Position numbers and translations under genes: made by a program. Below the pieces are notes generated by a model. That model made no database searches. It was not told the origin of the DNA and saw nothing but the letters and a program-made list of their open reading frames with translations. From Siphonodentalium dalli (Eukaryota > Mollusca > Scaphopoda > Gadilida > Siphonodentaliidae), in NCBI GenBank assembly GCA_032622095.1, contig CP136063.1, forward strand, positions 10,335,814 through 10,399,813: DNA of 64,000 nucleotides, in the 5' to 3' direction. Shown here piece after piece: positions 51,040 to 62,942 of this stretch (within the stretch, counting starts at the first letter, position 1; the number at the start of each line of letters is the position of its first letter).

Positions 51040-51801
51040 GGCCAAAGTAAAAAGAAACTATGTTTCCGTACATCGACCGACCCTAAAAATAACCCGCCGA
51101 CCCTAAACTTTGTATTGATATTTTGAGAAAAAGTCAAAATTTTCTAAAATTTACTGTTTTTACCACTAATGCTCATAAATATTGATGACCTTTAGTGTGC
51201 AAAACACATGGGGTCGGAAAAAAAATTCAGGCACGTATGGCATTTTTTCCCTTTCAATCATTTTTTGTACCCACCCACCCCACCGCCAAATTTGTTTCCG
51301 TTTTCGGCAGTTTTTTCCGACCATTTTTTTACACCCATCCCCCTTTTAACACTAAAACAGAGATTTGCGGGGGAAATGCACTGTAAACAGCTGTATATGA
51401 ATTTCTGTGCATACTATTTATCACGGATGTTAACATGGACATGTAAATAGGAATGAGTCATTTTTAGGTCATTCGGCCAAAAAAACATGGCTGCCAGCGG
51501 CCATCTTGGATTTCAAAATTTGCAACAAAATAAAACACAATAACTGCATGCAGTCAGTTTACCAGTTAGAATTACATTATTTCTCGCATTCAAAGTGGTT
51601 TTGAAGCCCAACTCATTGCCAAAACACTAAAAAACAAGCAGGAAATTTTTGTTTTAGTTGCGGAAAAAATTGCTTGTTGGTGGCTTTGACCACCCACCCA
51701 CCCCGGCATACGTGCCGAAATTATTTTTTTCACCCCCCCCCTGTACCTACCCTAATTTTTTCGCGCCGTTACCGGAAACATACAATCTTTTTTCTTTGGC
51801 C
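51040..51801. mobile_element. Harbinger-like non-autonomous element, 762 bp, TAA duplication
   Basis: TAA at 51037-51039 and 51802-51804 flanks inverted ends ggccaaagtaaaaagaaact and ggccaaagaaaaaagattgt (right end complemented), both running into tatgtttccg. A 3-bp TAA duplication and GGCC starts fit the PIF/Harbinger group. The interior has poly-T/poly-C stretches ('acccacccacccc') in both orientations and, at about 51435-51515, an inverted copy of the 'ccaagatggcc' repeat. No transposase. Confidence 0.7.
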
Positions 51802-52184
51802 TAAACAGAATAGATCACTTGATTTAACTGATGACATGAACGATTCAATCAAGACAATCATGCTTGTACAACATCCCTGCCTCTAACTTGATGTTGGCCA
51901 TTATAAATAAATATTAGCCCCAGTACAAACCGTGGCAGAAAAAGTGTGTAAACAACAGATTCTACCATAAGTACGGGTAATGATCGCACAATCAGTAAAA
52001 TACCTGAAGTGTCAAAAGTTTACCGGATCGCAGGAGTGTAACACACGACCAGTAACACACATACGTGGGTCCATAATGTTCAACAACTGTGTTGCCTCTC
52101 ATGAATTATTTCACGTAACCAGTTCAATCGAGTGATTATTCTCTATGTAACCTACAATGTACATGTAGATATCAGGATATCAGA

Positions 52185-52330
52185 TAGTATGTTTCCGCTA
52201 ACGTTGTGAACAAATTAGGGTGGGGGGGGGGTTCGAAAAAAAATTCCACGTTGGTATGATAGGGTGGGTGGGTGTCTCTCAGGTCCGAAAAGCAGTTTTT
52301 TCCATGTACCAAATTTATTTTCCATTTCTG
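52185..52330. mobile_element. Partial relative of the Harbinger-like element
   Basis: 'tatgtttccgctaacg' followed by 'aaattagggtggggggg', 'gaaaaaaaattcc' and 'gggtgggtgggtg' is the complement of the right part of 51040-51801. The terminal ggccaaag is missing, so it is a fragment. Confidence 0.6.
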
Positions 52331-52994
52331 GTATTGAGTCTTATTTTGATGTGTTTTGAACAGAAACAGGTCATATACAATGTATAGTTACTAGAAATGC
52401 TGTACTATATATATAGAGGTTATCAGAAGTTGGATCAGTGGCACAATGCCAACAATAACCCAAATTCAACTTGATAGAACAAGAAACTGCGCTATTGGAA
52501 AAATAAAATTTAATCAGGATTCCATCTACTGATACAACAAAATAAGAATAACTATGCAGAACTCAGCTGAAAATAAGAAATAATATGAAAGCACACTTGA
52601 TCATATGTGACATGGAAATAAAGATATACCGGTAATAAATAATGGAATAAAATAGACTTTTGACAACGTAAAACATAAAAATCTTAACATATAAATTGAA
52701 GGCCAGCCGGGCCAGCTTGAACAATTTCAAATTGTTTTCCAAGTCAATGTGGATCAGCTTGTAATGTTAATCACAAAACAAAGATTTTATCGTCACTGAT
52801 ATCGTGAGCAAAAAAGAAGTGAGATTGGGCTATCCATCCATATGTTATTCCCAATTATTACGAAGCCTATTACTTCAGGCAGTGGCTACCAGCCTGCCAT
52901 TACACGCTATAACATGTTTCCTCAGTTATGGTTTCTGAGCAGAGACGTGGCGACAGGGGGGGGGTGGTTGGGGAGGGAGTGGTGTCTTACCCCC

Positions 52995-53815
52995 CAACTT
53001 TGGTCAAAATTTTCAACAGTTGGAAATTTCATACCTGCCAAAACATTAGTTGGAAATTTCACACCAACAATATGTTGAAAATGTTCTTGTAGTTTGATTT
53101 TCAAACAATATAATGGGGGGAAGTAATTGTTTTTGGACCAATATTTGCATATTTTCCAATTTTTGGTCAAAATTTTGGACTGATATGGTCATCATTTGGA
53201 AATTTTCCAACCTTATGAGGGTGATAGGTTGGAAATTTCCAACACTTGGAAAGCTTGTGTCCGGGTCCCTGTCCCTCCTCTTTGGCCAGTCAAAATCTGC
53301 TAGTTAATTTAAGAAAACAATATTGTCATACATTTGGTTAACATTGTCATTGGAATTGCCATCAGTTGGAAATTTTCCAACCTAAGTGGGTGTGTCAGGT
53401 TTGAAATTTCCAACTCTATAGGAAGGCTTGAGGATAGTCTAGATGCTTAAGGATTTAGCGATTTTCTTGTTCAGATTTCAAAATTTGTCCACACCGGGCC
53501 GAACCATGGTCGGACCGGTGTGTCATTGTCCCTCCCCTGTGGCCAATGCGAAATTGCCAATTAGTTTAAGAAAATAATCAACAATTTTACTACAGTGTAC
53601 ATATGGTCCAACTTGTGGACTCAAATGGTCATCGGTTGGAGAATTTTCCAACCTGAGGGGGAGCATGAGGTTTGAAATTTCCAACACTAGGAAAGCTTCA
53701 GTTGAGGCAAGTCTAGATGCTTGGATTTGTGATTTTCTTGTATAGTTTTCAAAATTTCTCACACTGAGCCGAACAACCATGGTCAGCCGGCTTGTCCTGG
53801 TCTCTTGCCCGTAGC
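52995..53815 (+). repeat. Decayed tandem repeat, about 260 bp, with ttggaaatttccaa palindromes
   Basis: 'gtccctcc', 'ccaacct', 'gaaatttccaac', 'aagtctagatgctt' / 'agtctagatgctt', 'gattttcttgt' and 'ccgaac...catggtc' recur in order about every 260 bp. A perfect 16-bp palindrome, gttggaaatttccaac, lies at 53228-53243, and half-palindromes occur about ten times between 53010 and 53690. Short open frames on both strands come from this periodicity. Confidence 0.75.
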
Positions 53816-54133
53816 CGTGTGCATTTGTCTGGAGTTAGACCACTAGATGTTAGGATTTATGCAATTTTGGTTAAAATATCTTAATGTTCTCATACCGGGA
53901 ATATACCGGTAGAACCATGCTTTATGAATACATGTATATAGGATATTAGGCCTGAGCACCGAGGTGCAAGGGGGGGGCTGCAAATGAAATTATGGAAAAC
54001 TTGTGTTTGGTCTGATTCAGATTTCAAGGGGGGGGGTGGTGCAGTTGGAATTTCCCCAAGGTGGATACCCCCCCCCCCAACGGAGACCATCTAGCCACAT
54101 CCCTGTTTCTGATATGCCACATCCCTGTCCCTG

Positions 54134-54171
54134 ATACATGCATGAAACCCAAGAAGGTTTCATGCATGTAT
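54134..54171. repeat. Perfect 16-bp stem hairpin
   Basis: 'atacatgcatgaaacc' (54134-54149) and its complement (54156-54171) with a six-base loop. The strand is ambiguous and no role is known. Confidence 0.9.
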
Positions 54172-55493
54172 ATCATGGTTATGTTTGGTATTAGGCTATT
54201 AGCATTATTCTTCAAACTGGGATGAACAGTTGTATTTCCACATGTTTTGATAAACAATTTGGTTCAAGCAATATATCACGTAGCAAATATAAAAAATAAT
54301 ATCAAATAATCTGAAACGTGTTGTTCCATGTAGTCTGTAGAATACTCAAATGTGATTATGTGACTAGATCATGTGACTATATAATATGAAAATGAATGTT
54401 AATAAAAACTTTGGCACTTTGCCTATCCCTAGAAATGTGATTACATGTATGTTGACACATTTCTTGATTAATGACACTTACATGTGTATGATAATTCAAA
54501 TAGTATCGTTATCTTCATTATGCACTGTTCTATTAAAATCTCGCGCAATAAACTATTTAGGGAGTGGGTGTCCCGGGGGTGGCTAGGGAATTTTTATTTT
54601 TTCATTTTTTATCCAGTTGCAGAAATATTGAACAACACAGTGGAAATACATGTTTACATTAAGATTGAATAAAAGATCGAACTTGGTTTATGCTTAAGTG
54701 TGTGATTTGTTATTCAAATTTTCATACATTTGGTTAAAACATGTATATTAATTGGCATGAAATTGATGTCACTCACGTTTCGTGAGAATTTTACCCACAA
54801 TACCACCATTACACCAGTACTTGTATTGTGATGATTACATGTACATCCTACGGTATTGTCTTGCACAAATTTTCCAAACAAACAAAATGTCAACAGAATT
54901 ATTGCGCTCTGCATAGCGAAAATAGTCCATGCAGGGCGTGTCCACATACCGCGATGTTGTTTTCGCCCTTGCAAGTTGCAATGATATGCATCCATCCATA
55001 AGTAGAAATAATTGTACTTGAGTCAGATTAACTAAACCGTTATGTACAAATTTTTTATGTTTAACTGAAATGCTAATTTGAAGAGAGTTAATAAGTGTAA
55101 CGTACATGTACATGTATGTAAGACAAATCAGCAATGCATATACATGTATATTCACATCTATAAATTAAATTTGAAATCAAGTTACTACATGTAGTACCAT
55201 GTATCTTCGATAGGTTTGTGTAATGTCAGTCACGATAACAATCATAACATATGCCAAATTCGGAACAATACAATATTTGAGTGCACACATACATGTACAT
55301 GTAGCAGTAAGATTTTATAGTTACTAGTACATGAAGATTTGTAGCTCACAACATACCGGTAACATTGAATCTGGAAAAAGTTCTTTGAATGTTATGTCAG
55401 TCACATGGAATTGCCCCAATGTTACTATTTACATGTACATATACATATACAGTATACTAAATAGAACTAAAAATGAAAGTGCCAATGACACTG
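54172..55493. other. No gene seen
   Basis: A+T-rich sequence with scattered TACATGTA words. The open frames (up to 106 residues on the minus strand at 54835-55155) contain low-complexity Met/Tyr/Val/His runs caused by those words and show no domain. Confidence 0.45.
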
Positions 55494-57058
55494 TAGCTCA
55501 ACTTACTAGTAGGTAGGAATAATTTAATGGTTGACAGTAAATGGAGGGATGTGGTCTGTAGGGTGTGCCATTGAAGGATTTAGTGATGCAAAGAATAAAT
55601 TCTAAAAGTCATCTACATGTCAATGTCAACATCCATGACAAATTTCATACAGATCAAAGAAACAGATTGGTCTACATGTATAACCCATGCTAATGGATTT
55701 TGTAGAAATATTTAGTCATACAAAGAGTAAAATCCAAAATGGCCATTGGTGGCCATATATTTTTGCCGAATGACCCTAAAATGACTTGTTCCCATCAAGA
55801 GGTCACCCTGATGATCCATATGAAGTTTGGTGATGATCAGATCAGGGATGTGGTATGTAGGGTGTGTCAAAGTATTTAGTGATGCAAAGAGTAAAATCCA
55901 ATATGGCTGCCGGGCCGGCCGCCATGTTTTTTGCCGAATGATCCTAAAATGACTCGTTCCCATCTACAAGTAAATGTCAACATTCAGAATTTTTTTATGA
56001 TGATCAGACAAACAGTACGGCCTGTAGCCCGTGCCAATGGATTCAAATTGGAAATCCAAGATGGCCACCAGCAGCCATGTTTTTTGGCCGAATGACCCCA
56101 AAATGACTCGTTCCCATCTACATGTCAATGTCAACATTCATGACAAATTTCATAAAGATCCGACCAAAGATACGACCTGTAGCCCGCGCGAAAGTATTTA
56201 GTGATGCAAAGAGTAAAATCCAAGATGGCTGACGGTGGCCATGTTTTTTGGCCAAATGACCCCAAAATGAGTCGTTCACATCTAGAGGTCGACCCGATGA
56301 TCCATATGAAGTTTGGTGATGATCGGATCAGAGATGTGGTCTGTAGGATGTGTCAAAGGATTTAGTGATGCAAAGAGTAAAATCCAAGATGGCCACCAGC
56401 GCCATGTTTTTTGGCCGAATGATCCTAAAATGACTCGTTCCCATCTACATGTCAACATTCATGACAAATTTCATAAAGACCAGACCAAAGATACGACCTG
56501 TAGCCCGCGCCAAAGTATTTAGTGATGCAAAGAGTAAAATCCAAGATGGCTGACGGTGGCCATGTTTTTTTGCCAAATGACTCGTTCCCATCTAGAGGTC
56601 GCCCCATATGATCCATATGAAGTTTGGTGATGATCGGATCCGAGATGTGGTCTGTAGAATGTGTCAAAGGTTTTAGTGATAAAAAGAGTAAAATCCAAGA
56701 TGGCCGAATGATCCTAAAATGACTCGTTCCCATCTACATGTAAATGTCAACATTCATGACAAATTGTATGATGATCACACAAGCAGTACGGCCTGTAGCC
56801 CGCGCCAATGGATTTAATTTTTTAATCCAAGATGGCCACCAGCGGCCATGATTTTTTGGCCGAATGACCCCAAAATGATTCGTTCCCATCTACATGTCAA
56901 TGCCAACATTCATGACAAATTTCATAAAGATCAGACCATAGATACGACATGAAGCCCGCACCAAAGGAAATTGTTGACGGATGCACAGACGCACGCACAC
57001 ACGGACGACGGACGCCAACCCTTGGCAATAGCTCAAATTTCCAAAGTAAGTTGAGCTA
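55494..57058 (+). mobile_element. Large copy of the 'ccaagatggcc' repeat with short inverted ends
   Basis: 'tagctcaacttact' (55494-55507) and its exact complement (57045-57058) bound a series of about eight units of about 160-180 bp. Two unit types alternate: A with 'ctacatgtcaatgtcaacat' and 'tttcataaagatc', B with 'gatccatatgaagtttggtg' and 'atgtggtctgtag'. Both share 'agtgatgcaaagagtaaaat', the 'ccaagatggc' hairpin (ccagcggcc / ggccatgtt) and 'gactcgttcccatct'. The right end has 'acggacgacggacgcc'. If the two outer bases are a TA duplication, the TIR is gctcaactta. It is non-coding; several short frames are periodic artefacts. Confidence 0.7.
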
Positions 57059-57726
57059 ATAAAGGAAATATTTTTGGACAATAAGTCGTCTAGATTTTTA
57101 CAGACATGCGCAGTATGCGAGATAGAGAAGGGTGGTATGACATCGGATCAAACTGGAGCTGATCCGATGGTCGGGAAATGATCGCTTTACATATACATAT
57201 AGTGGTATTGGGGAAAGAAAAACGATAGCCTAATAAAAGTATCTATAGATAATACTAACAGATGCTTAGATTAGAAGTTCTAATGGAGTTCACAAATATG
57301 CGCACATACATGTACCGGGGTACTAGTAGGTTACCTGCTTATCTCAGTTGTTGTGTTCATATTTCACATCACAAATTTTTATCACTTTCAATTGAACTCG
57401 CCCCGCAGGGTGACTATTGTTAGAATTTTGCCTAAATTTCTGTTCGAACTGGATGGAACATTGCGTTATATTTCCGACATTGAATACAAACGGGGCGAAA
57501 GAGGGATCAAGACTCAAAAGAAAGATGGCTCACCTAATTCCTCTCGTTTGTATAAAGTGTATTCAGTGTGGTCCGTTTAGAATCGTCGTAGTCGTGGGGC
57601 GTTGTCCGTGGTCTTTATCAATGATGGCAGATGTGATGATACCGGGCAGATGAAGTAGTTTGATTCGGCCAACCGTTCTAAATAAGATCTGAAGTCAATG
57701 TCGACTTGCCCCACTGGCGATCAAAC

Positions 57727-57752
57727 AACGAGAGAGAGAGGGAGAGAGAGAG
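57727..57752. repeat. (GA)n microsatellite
   Basis: GA repeats with one extra G. Confidence 0.9.
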
Positions 57753-58760
57753 TCCTGTATTCCTACACACCACAATTCTGTCACCTGATGTCGTGACCTT
57801 TCACATGATCTTTCATAACAATAGTCAACAAATACATGTGCCCAGTCCATGTGTTTTTCGTACCTCAACACAGGAAGCAAATTACTTTTCAAATTTTGAT
57901 TAGCAAATAACATCACATTGACTTGATTAGATACCCTGCTGGACAAAACAAGTGTCCACTTAACCACGGTGCGGTTAGTGTTGCCACCGCGGCCGAAATG
58001 CAACAACACTGCGGCTGCACCGGCTAATTACAGTTGGGCCGCAGTGTACTTGCCATTCGGCCATGGTGTACCCCGCTGGACAAAACAAGTGTCCAGTGGC
58101 ACCGCGGTGTATTTGCCGTTCGGCCGCGGTATCAGAGTTTGTAACTGCAGTTGAGCAGCGCGGCCGAACGGCAAGTACACCGTGGCCCAACAGCAAGTAC
58201 ACTGCGACCGAAAGGCAACTACACTGCAGCCGAACGGCATGTACACCGTGGTTAGATTTCTGGTTTGTATAGTCTTTTTTCAGTTTAATGAACGTACACC
58301 GCGGCAATTACACCATGGCCGAACGGCAAGTACACCGCGACCCAACTGTAGTTACTCTCAGGTGCCAAATAAAAGTGCTGGCCAAATACAAGTGCTGGGT
58401 GACATTTTTACCAAAAAAAGAATAATAGTGCTGGTGCACAATAAATGTGCTGGGTTACGGATATTACTTTTCATGGTAGTATGCTTAAAACTCGAGCCAT
58501 GAAGGCTTATGCATACATTTATATAGTACAGGGAATCATACCTGTGCGGAGGATGTGACATTTAGGTATTATGCATCATGTATCTTCACTATCTTGTTTG
58601 CCCCATTCATACATTATGTAAGACAATGCGTGAAATTACATATTACTCATATGATATAAAGTTGGAATAGATTGTCTTACATGTTGATTGTTGTATTATA
58701 CAGTACACACTGCACATGACTTGTTTTTCTCTTGTAGGTTGGGGGTCTTCGGGTATAGAT

Positions 58761-58833
58761 GGTTCATTATTCCGATGGTTCATTATTCTGAGGGTTCATT
58801 ATTCCGCTTTTCCATGAGGGTTCATAATTCCGA
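58761..58833 (+). repeat. 'ggttcattattccg' short tandem
   Basis: Four copies of about 16-26 bp spacing; a complementary 'cggaataatgaatc' lies at about 58890. Confidence 0.8.
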
Positions 58834-59700
58834 CTATTTCAATATTCCGATACCTTCTATATGGCTTAGAATACTAGATAATTTGGGATCGGAATAATGA
58901 ATCAAACAAAACAGAAAAAACCTAAATTACACACCATTTCACCACTTTGTATACTATATAGGGATTAGCCATACGGAATACAAGAAGGGGTGGCAAAACT
59001 TAAAGCTGTTTATTAAATATGATTTTCAGTTGTGTTGCACAAAACAACCCCTTTTCAACATCACAAATAAAAGGATATCTAATGCTGAACAAACTATGTA
59101 CAATGCTATGTGTTTGCTCCTAAGTTATGTATATCAACAATCTATTGTATTTATATACATGTATGTGTTATTATCATTGCCAATACAATCAATCAATCAA
59201 TCAAAGAGTGATAGTTAACTCAAGTAACTCACTCACTGTATAATTCAATTGATTAATATATTTAGGTTGAAACTTGTGTAGCCCTACTAGTAGATTGAAG
59301 TTCTTGTCCAAAATCATACTCAGTTTACAATTTTACATTAAGCCTAATTTCATTTTTTTTCGAAGAATTTACGATCAATTTTACATTTCTCTCACCAAAT
59401 AATGCATTAAAACAGAAAAAGTATGAAACTGTGTTGTTTAAATATCTTAATATTAAAGGAATATACTTTAATGCTTCTCATGAAATTATTTGTATGCAGA
59501 TAACACTCAGTCAAACTGGTAACTTTTAGCGCTTTTTCTGGGTTTCGCGTTGCCTATTTTCGAGGCACATCGTTTTTCATTATAAATTGTGATTATGGAA
59601 CTGATTTTGGAGTTAACAAAAACATTTTAATTGTAGAATAATGATTTTATCCACATGGGTCACAATAAGCGTGATTGTGTGTATTTTTGCTCCAAATTAA

Positions 59701-59720
59701 TAAACGTGCCGGCACGTTTA
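59701..59720. repeat. Perfect 20-bp palindrome
   Basis: taaacgtgccggcacgttta reads the same on both strands, just inside the right end of the third-level element; the left end has only a decayed form. Confidence 0.95.
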
Positions 59721-59895
59721 TTTGGCACCTGAGAGTAGCCGGTGGAGCCGTGGTGTAGTTGCATTTCAGCCACGGTGGCAACGCTAACTGCACCGCGGTT
59801 AGGTGGACACTTGTTTTGTCAAGCAGGGTAGTTGCCGCGGTGTACGTTCATTAAACTGAAAAATGAGGATACAAACCAGAAATCTAACCACGGTG

Positions 59896-60258
59896 TACCG
59901 CTATACTTAAAGTAATTGACCACCAATAACGTGGTGTCACCCCGTTAATACCGCGGTACTATACCGCAGTATCCTCCAATACCGCGGTACTGATACCGCT
60001 TGTTAATGCGAACAAGTATGTGGGAGTAAATACCTCCCCTCAAAGAGTTCCATGAAAATCACCGCGGTATTCAAAAAAATTAATGCGGTGCCCTGCCCGC
60101 TAAAAGACCGCGGTATTCAAAAAAATTAATGCGGTGCCCGCTAAAAGACTGCGGTATCATTATCGCCCAATACCGTAACTCCACCGCCGTGACCATCTCG
60201 ATACCGCTACCGTTTATTACCGGTATCACCGCGGTCAATTACTTTGAGAATAGCGGTA
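59896..60258. mobile_element. TA-element with 'ccgctatactt' ends, inserted in the outer element
   Basis: The ends taccgctatacttaaagtaa (59896) and, complemented, taccgctattctcaaagtaa (ending 60258) are inverted, with TA on both sides. Removing it restores 'aaccacggtgTAcatgccat', matching 'ccacggtgtgcatgccat' in the intact copy. The interior is dense in accgcggt palindromes and has a direct duplication (ggtattcaaaaaaattaatg at about 60066 and 60112). Confidence 0.8.
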
Positions 60259-60427
60259 CATGCCATTCGGCCGCGTTGTAGTTGCCTTTCGGCCATGGTG
60301 TACTTGTCGTTCGGCCAAAATTGTACTTGCCTTCGGCCGCAGTGTACTTGCCATTAGGCCGCGGTGCTCAACCGCAGTTACAAATACACCGCGGTGCCAA
60401 TGGACACTTGTTTTGTCGAGCGGGGTA

Positions 60428-61543
60428 GCATTGTTCTAAAATCATATAAAATTCATACCAAAATGGATAGCTTTTATCCACATTTGGGTAGCAAATTGCG
60501 ATGCAATACCTGTAACCAGTTAATTTTCTCCCTGCCTCAACATTCATCACACTATTGTCGTTATTTATTTTGTCATATTTTCTCAATAAAAGGTACTACT
60601 ACTACCGCTAGCAATGAACTTACATGTAAATTGTAATTCATATTCACTATTCTCGTTTACATTAATTACCAGTACCGGTAATCGAAAGACACAGCAACAA
60701 TTTCTTTTTCAATTACGACAATAATGCTTTAGGCCCACCGATCCTACATGTACCGTATGTGCGACAATCGTGCTCCCAAAAAATCTAAATTACAATGTCG
60801 TATTAGTTAATAATTGGTCACGTGACAAAATCAGATATAGCCTACATTGTATATATGACCCAAAGAGTCTTTGGTTCGTTAATAAAGATTTGACACACTT
60901 GGACATCGGTACACTGTTCAGCGATATAACCGGTAATTGTTGTAGTCGATACTAATGGTAGGTATATGTTAAACTGTTCACCCCACAATAGACCTACATC
61001 ACGTCTTCACGAAGGGGGTCCCAGAAAACAGACACAAATTACAAGTGCTAAATGTTATTAATTAACAAGATTCAATGGATCGAAAGTTGGTGCAACGCGC
61101 TAGATTTCCCGGGAAACAGACAGTAGGAAATTTCTACCAATTATTCCGGCAGATAACTGGTTGCAAACAATGACGTCCATTTAAGAACGTACTAGTAATA
61201 GACCGATTGTTCAAGGTTTCTGTTCATTCCAATCTATGTTTTGTCATGCATAGTGGCGGTTGACATTGAATTTTATTCATATAATCTGAATTGGATATCT
61301 AAAGTTCTAAACATACATGAAAGGTAATCATTTGAGTTTAGCATCTAGCGATCACACACCGTGTAGACAATTTATATAGTGTCGATACAGATTACAAATA
61401 TATGCGGCGATTAATCACCATTGATCACGGGTTGCGATCGAAGCACATACTTTGCATAATGCATGTCTATTCTGAACGGCATACATTCAAAATTACCTAC
61501 GTTTGCTAACTTGGCAACCGTGTGTATAAATTTTTGTGATCTT
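60428..61543. other. No gene seen
   Basis: A+T-rich sequence without repeats that I can detect. An open frame at 60364-60636 begins inside the transposon and shows no domain. Confidence 0.45.
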
Positions 61544-62214
61544 AGTGTACGTTCAGACGACCACGATTCAATCGTAAGTGGAAAGATTTCCGTCGTAGGA
61601 AGTGACCGGTAGTTGGACTGCGCATGCTCACGTCAAAATCGTAGCACTGTGGCATGTCCTTGGTTACCTCCACTTGCGATGTAATCGCAGTCGTGTGTAC
61701 GTAAACATCGTAGCTGGAAATGACCGTAGGGTAGTCAATCACATGCTTTTGGAACAACCTACTGTATACCCTGCTGGACAAAACAAGTGTCCACTTAACC
61801 GCGGTGTGGTTAGCGTTGCCACTGCGGCCAAAATGCAACTACACCGCAGCTCCACCGGCTAACTACAGTTGGGCCGCGGTGTACTTTCCATTCAGCCATG
61901 GTGTAGTTGCCGCGGTGTAAATTCATTAAACTGAAAAAAGACTATACAAACCAGAAATCTAACCACGGTGTGCATGCCATTCGGTCGCGTTGTAGTTGCC
62001 TTTCGCCGTAGTTTCGGCCAAGATGTGCTTGCCGTTTGGCCGCAGTGTACATGCCGTTCGGCCGCGGTGCTCAACTGCAGTTACAAACACTTGTTTTGTC
62101 CAGCAGGGTAAGCATGTCCGACGACATCGCAATCGTGTGAACAAACAATCTACGATCTCATCGGGCCCCGATTCCCCAACTTACGATTGAATCGTGGTCG
62201 TCTGAACGTACACT
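61544..62214. mobile_element. Element with perfect 36-bp terminal inverted repeats
   Basis: 61544-61579 and 62179-62214 are exact reverse complements (arm begins 'agtgtacgttcagacgacca'). The interior is interrupted by a copy of the 'ccctgctgg' TA-element (61767-62110); without it the element is about 330 bp. Target duplication is unclear: TTA on the left and TTG on the right would be a one-mismatch 3-bp duplication. Family undetermined. Confidence 0.83.
61767..62110 (+). mobile_element. Uninterrupted 'ccctgctgg' TA-element (344 bp with TA)
   Basis: 'taccctgctggacaaaacaa' (61767) and its complement (ending 62110) form a 24-bp inverted pair including the TA on each side. It is inserted in the 36-bp-TIR element. 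This is the reference copy that proves the insertions at 58069-59830 and 59896-60258. It is non-coding. Confidence 0.87.
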
Positions 62215-62942
62215 TGGGCTCTTTCACGTTAAAGGTTGACAAAATGAATTTTTCGGATAGTAGGGAAAATGATGCATTTGTCATTGTGTTTGGAGTGTCT
62301 TAATAATATTTCTATAGTACTGACGCACAGCCCAACCTGCAGACAAAATTTCACTACTATATTGGAAAAAATAACAAAATTATAGACGATGGGTACCAAT
62401 TTTGGCATATTTTGAGTGGCCAATCATTGCTGTGATGATTTTGTATTCCTTATATTTATTTTAATTGATGGGTTTGCCAAAAATGTCCTCATTTAACCTT
62501 TAGCTTATGTCTGCATGATCGTGTGGTGAAAATTTTGAGTGATTTCGTGCATTCAGTTTGATGATATTTGAATTTGAAGGTTATTGAGATATTCCGTTAA
62601 ATGATTTATAGCATGTGAATCTAAAATAAAGCTTTTTATAAACACAATTTACAATAACCATGGATCAGGAATATAGTTCAGTTGGACATTTCATGGTATA
62701 GAAGATTAATGGTAAAATTCGTTTTCTGTGTATTAGTCTATTTAAATTATATTCAATTCTCCAAAATATGTGCACATAAATTCCGTTAAAATCTGTCCTC
62801 TCCGAGAATCTTTGTCAACTGCTAATATTAATGAAATGAGAAAATCATTTTGTATTGTGGGTAAACTGTCACTAGTATTGAGGGTGTATAAACTTTAATT
62901 GGTGGGCTGAACCATCCCGATTTGGTACAGCAGCTCATTAAA
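62215..62942. other. No gene seen
   Basis: A+T-rich sequence. One 'gtcctctccgagaat' word at 62795 belongs to the repeat described next. Confidence 0.45.

Larger units (their letters stand above)
58353..59737. mobile_element. TA-element with 'ctctcaggtgccaaataaa' ends, third level of the nest
   Basis: The inverted ends tactctcaggtgccaaataa (58353) and its complement (ending at 59737) are followed by agtgctgg and cgtgccgg. Removal with one TA restores 'actgtagtTAgccggtgg', matching the uninterrupted copy's complement. The interior holds four 'gtgctgg' words, a 'ttcattattccg' minisatellite (58761-58833), a (CAAT)n run near 59187-59203 and A+T-rich filler. The longest frame is 69 residues, so it is non-autonomous. 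Confidence 0.8.
58069..59830 (-). mobile_element. Second copy of the same TA-element, inserted in the first, opposite orientation
   Basis: 'taccccgctggacaaaac' (58069) pairs with 'ttttgtcaagcagggta' (ending 59830). If it is removed with one TA, the host reads 'ccatggtgTAgttgccgcgg', exactly as in the intact copy near 61898-61920. Its body is the reverse complement of that intact copy and contains a 22-bp tandem stretch (58160-58250, units of the type ggccgaacggcaagtacac). It is itself interrupted by 58353-59737. Confidence 0.82.
57932..60427 (+). mobile_element. Outer 'ccctgctgg' TA-element, interrupted twice
   Basis: TA at 57932-57933 starts 'taccctgctggacaaaac' and TA at 60426-60427 ends the inverted partner 'ttttgtcgagcggggta'. 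Removing the two inserts (58069-59830 and 59896-60258) leaves a roughly 370-bp sequence that lines up with the uninterrupted copy at 61767-62110. It is rich in 'ccgcggtgtac' and 'gccgaacggcaagtac' words. It is non-coding. A TA duplication suggests Tc1/mariner-type transposition, but no transposase is present. Confidence 0.82.
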
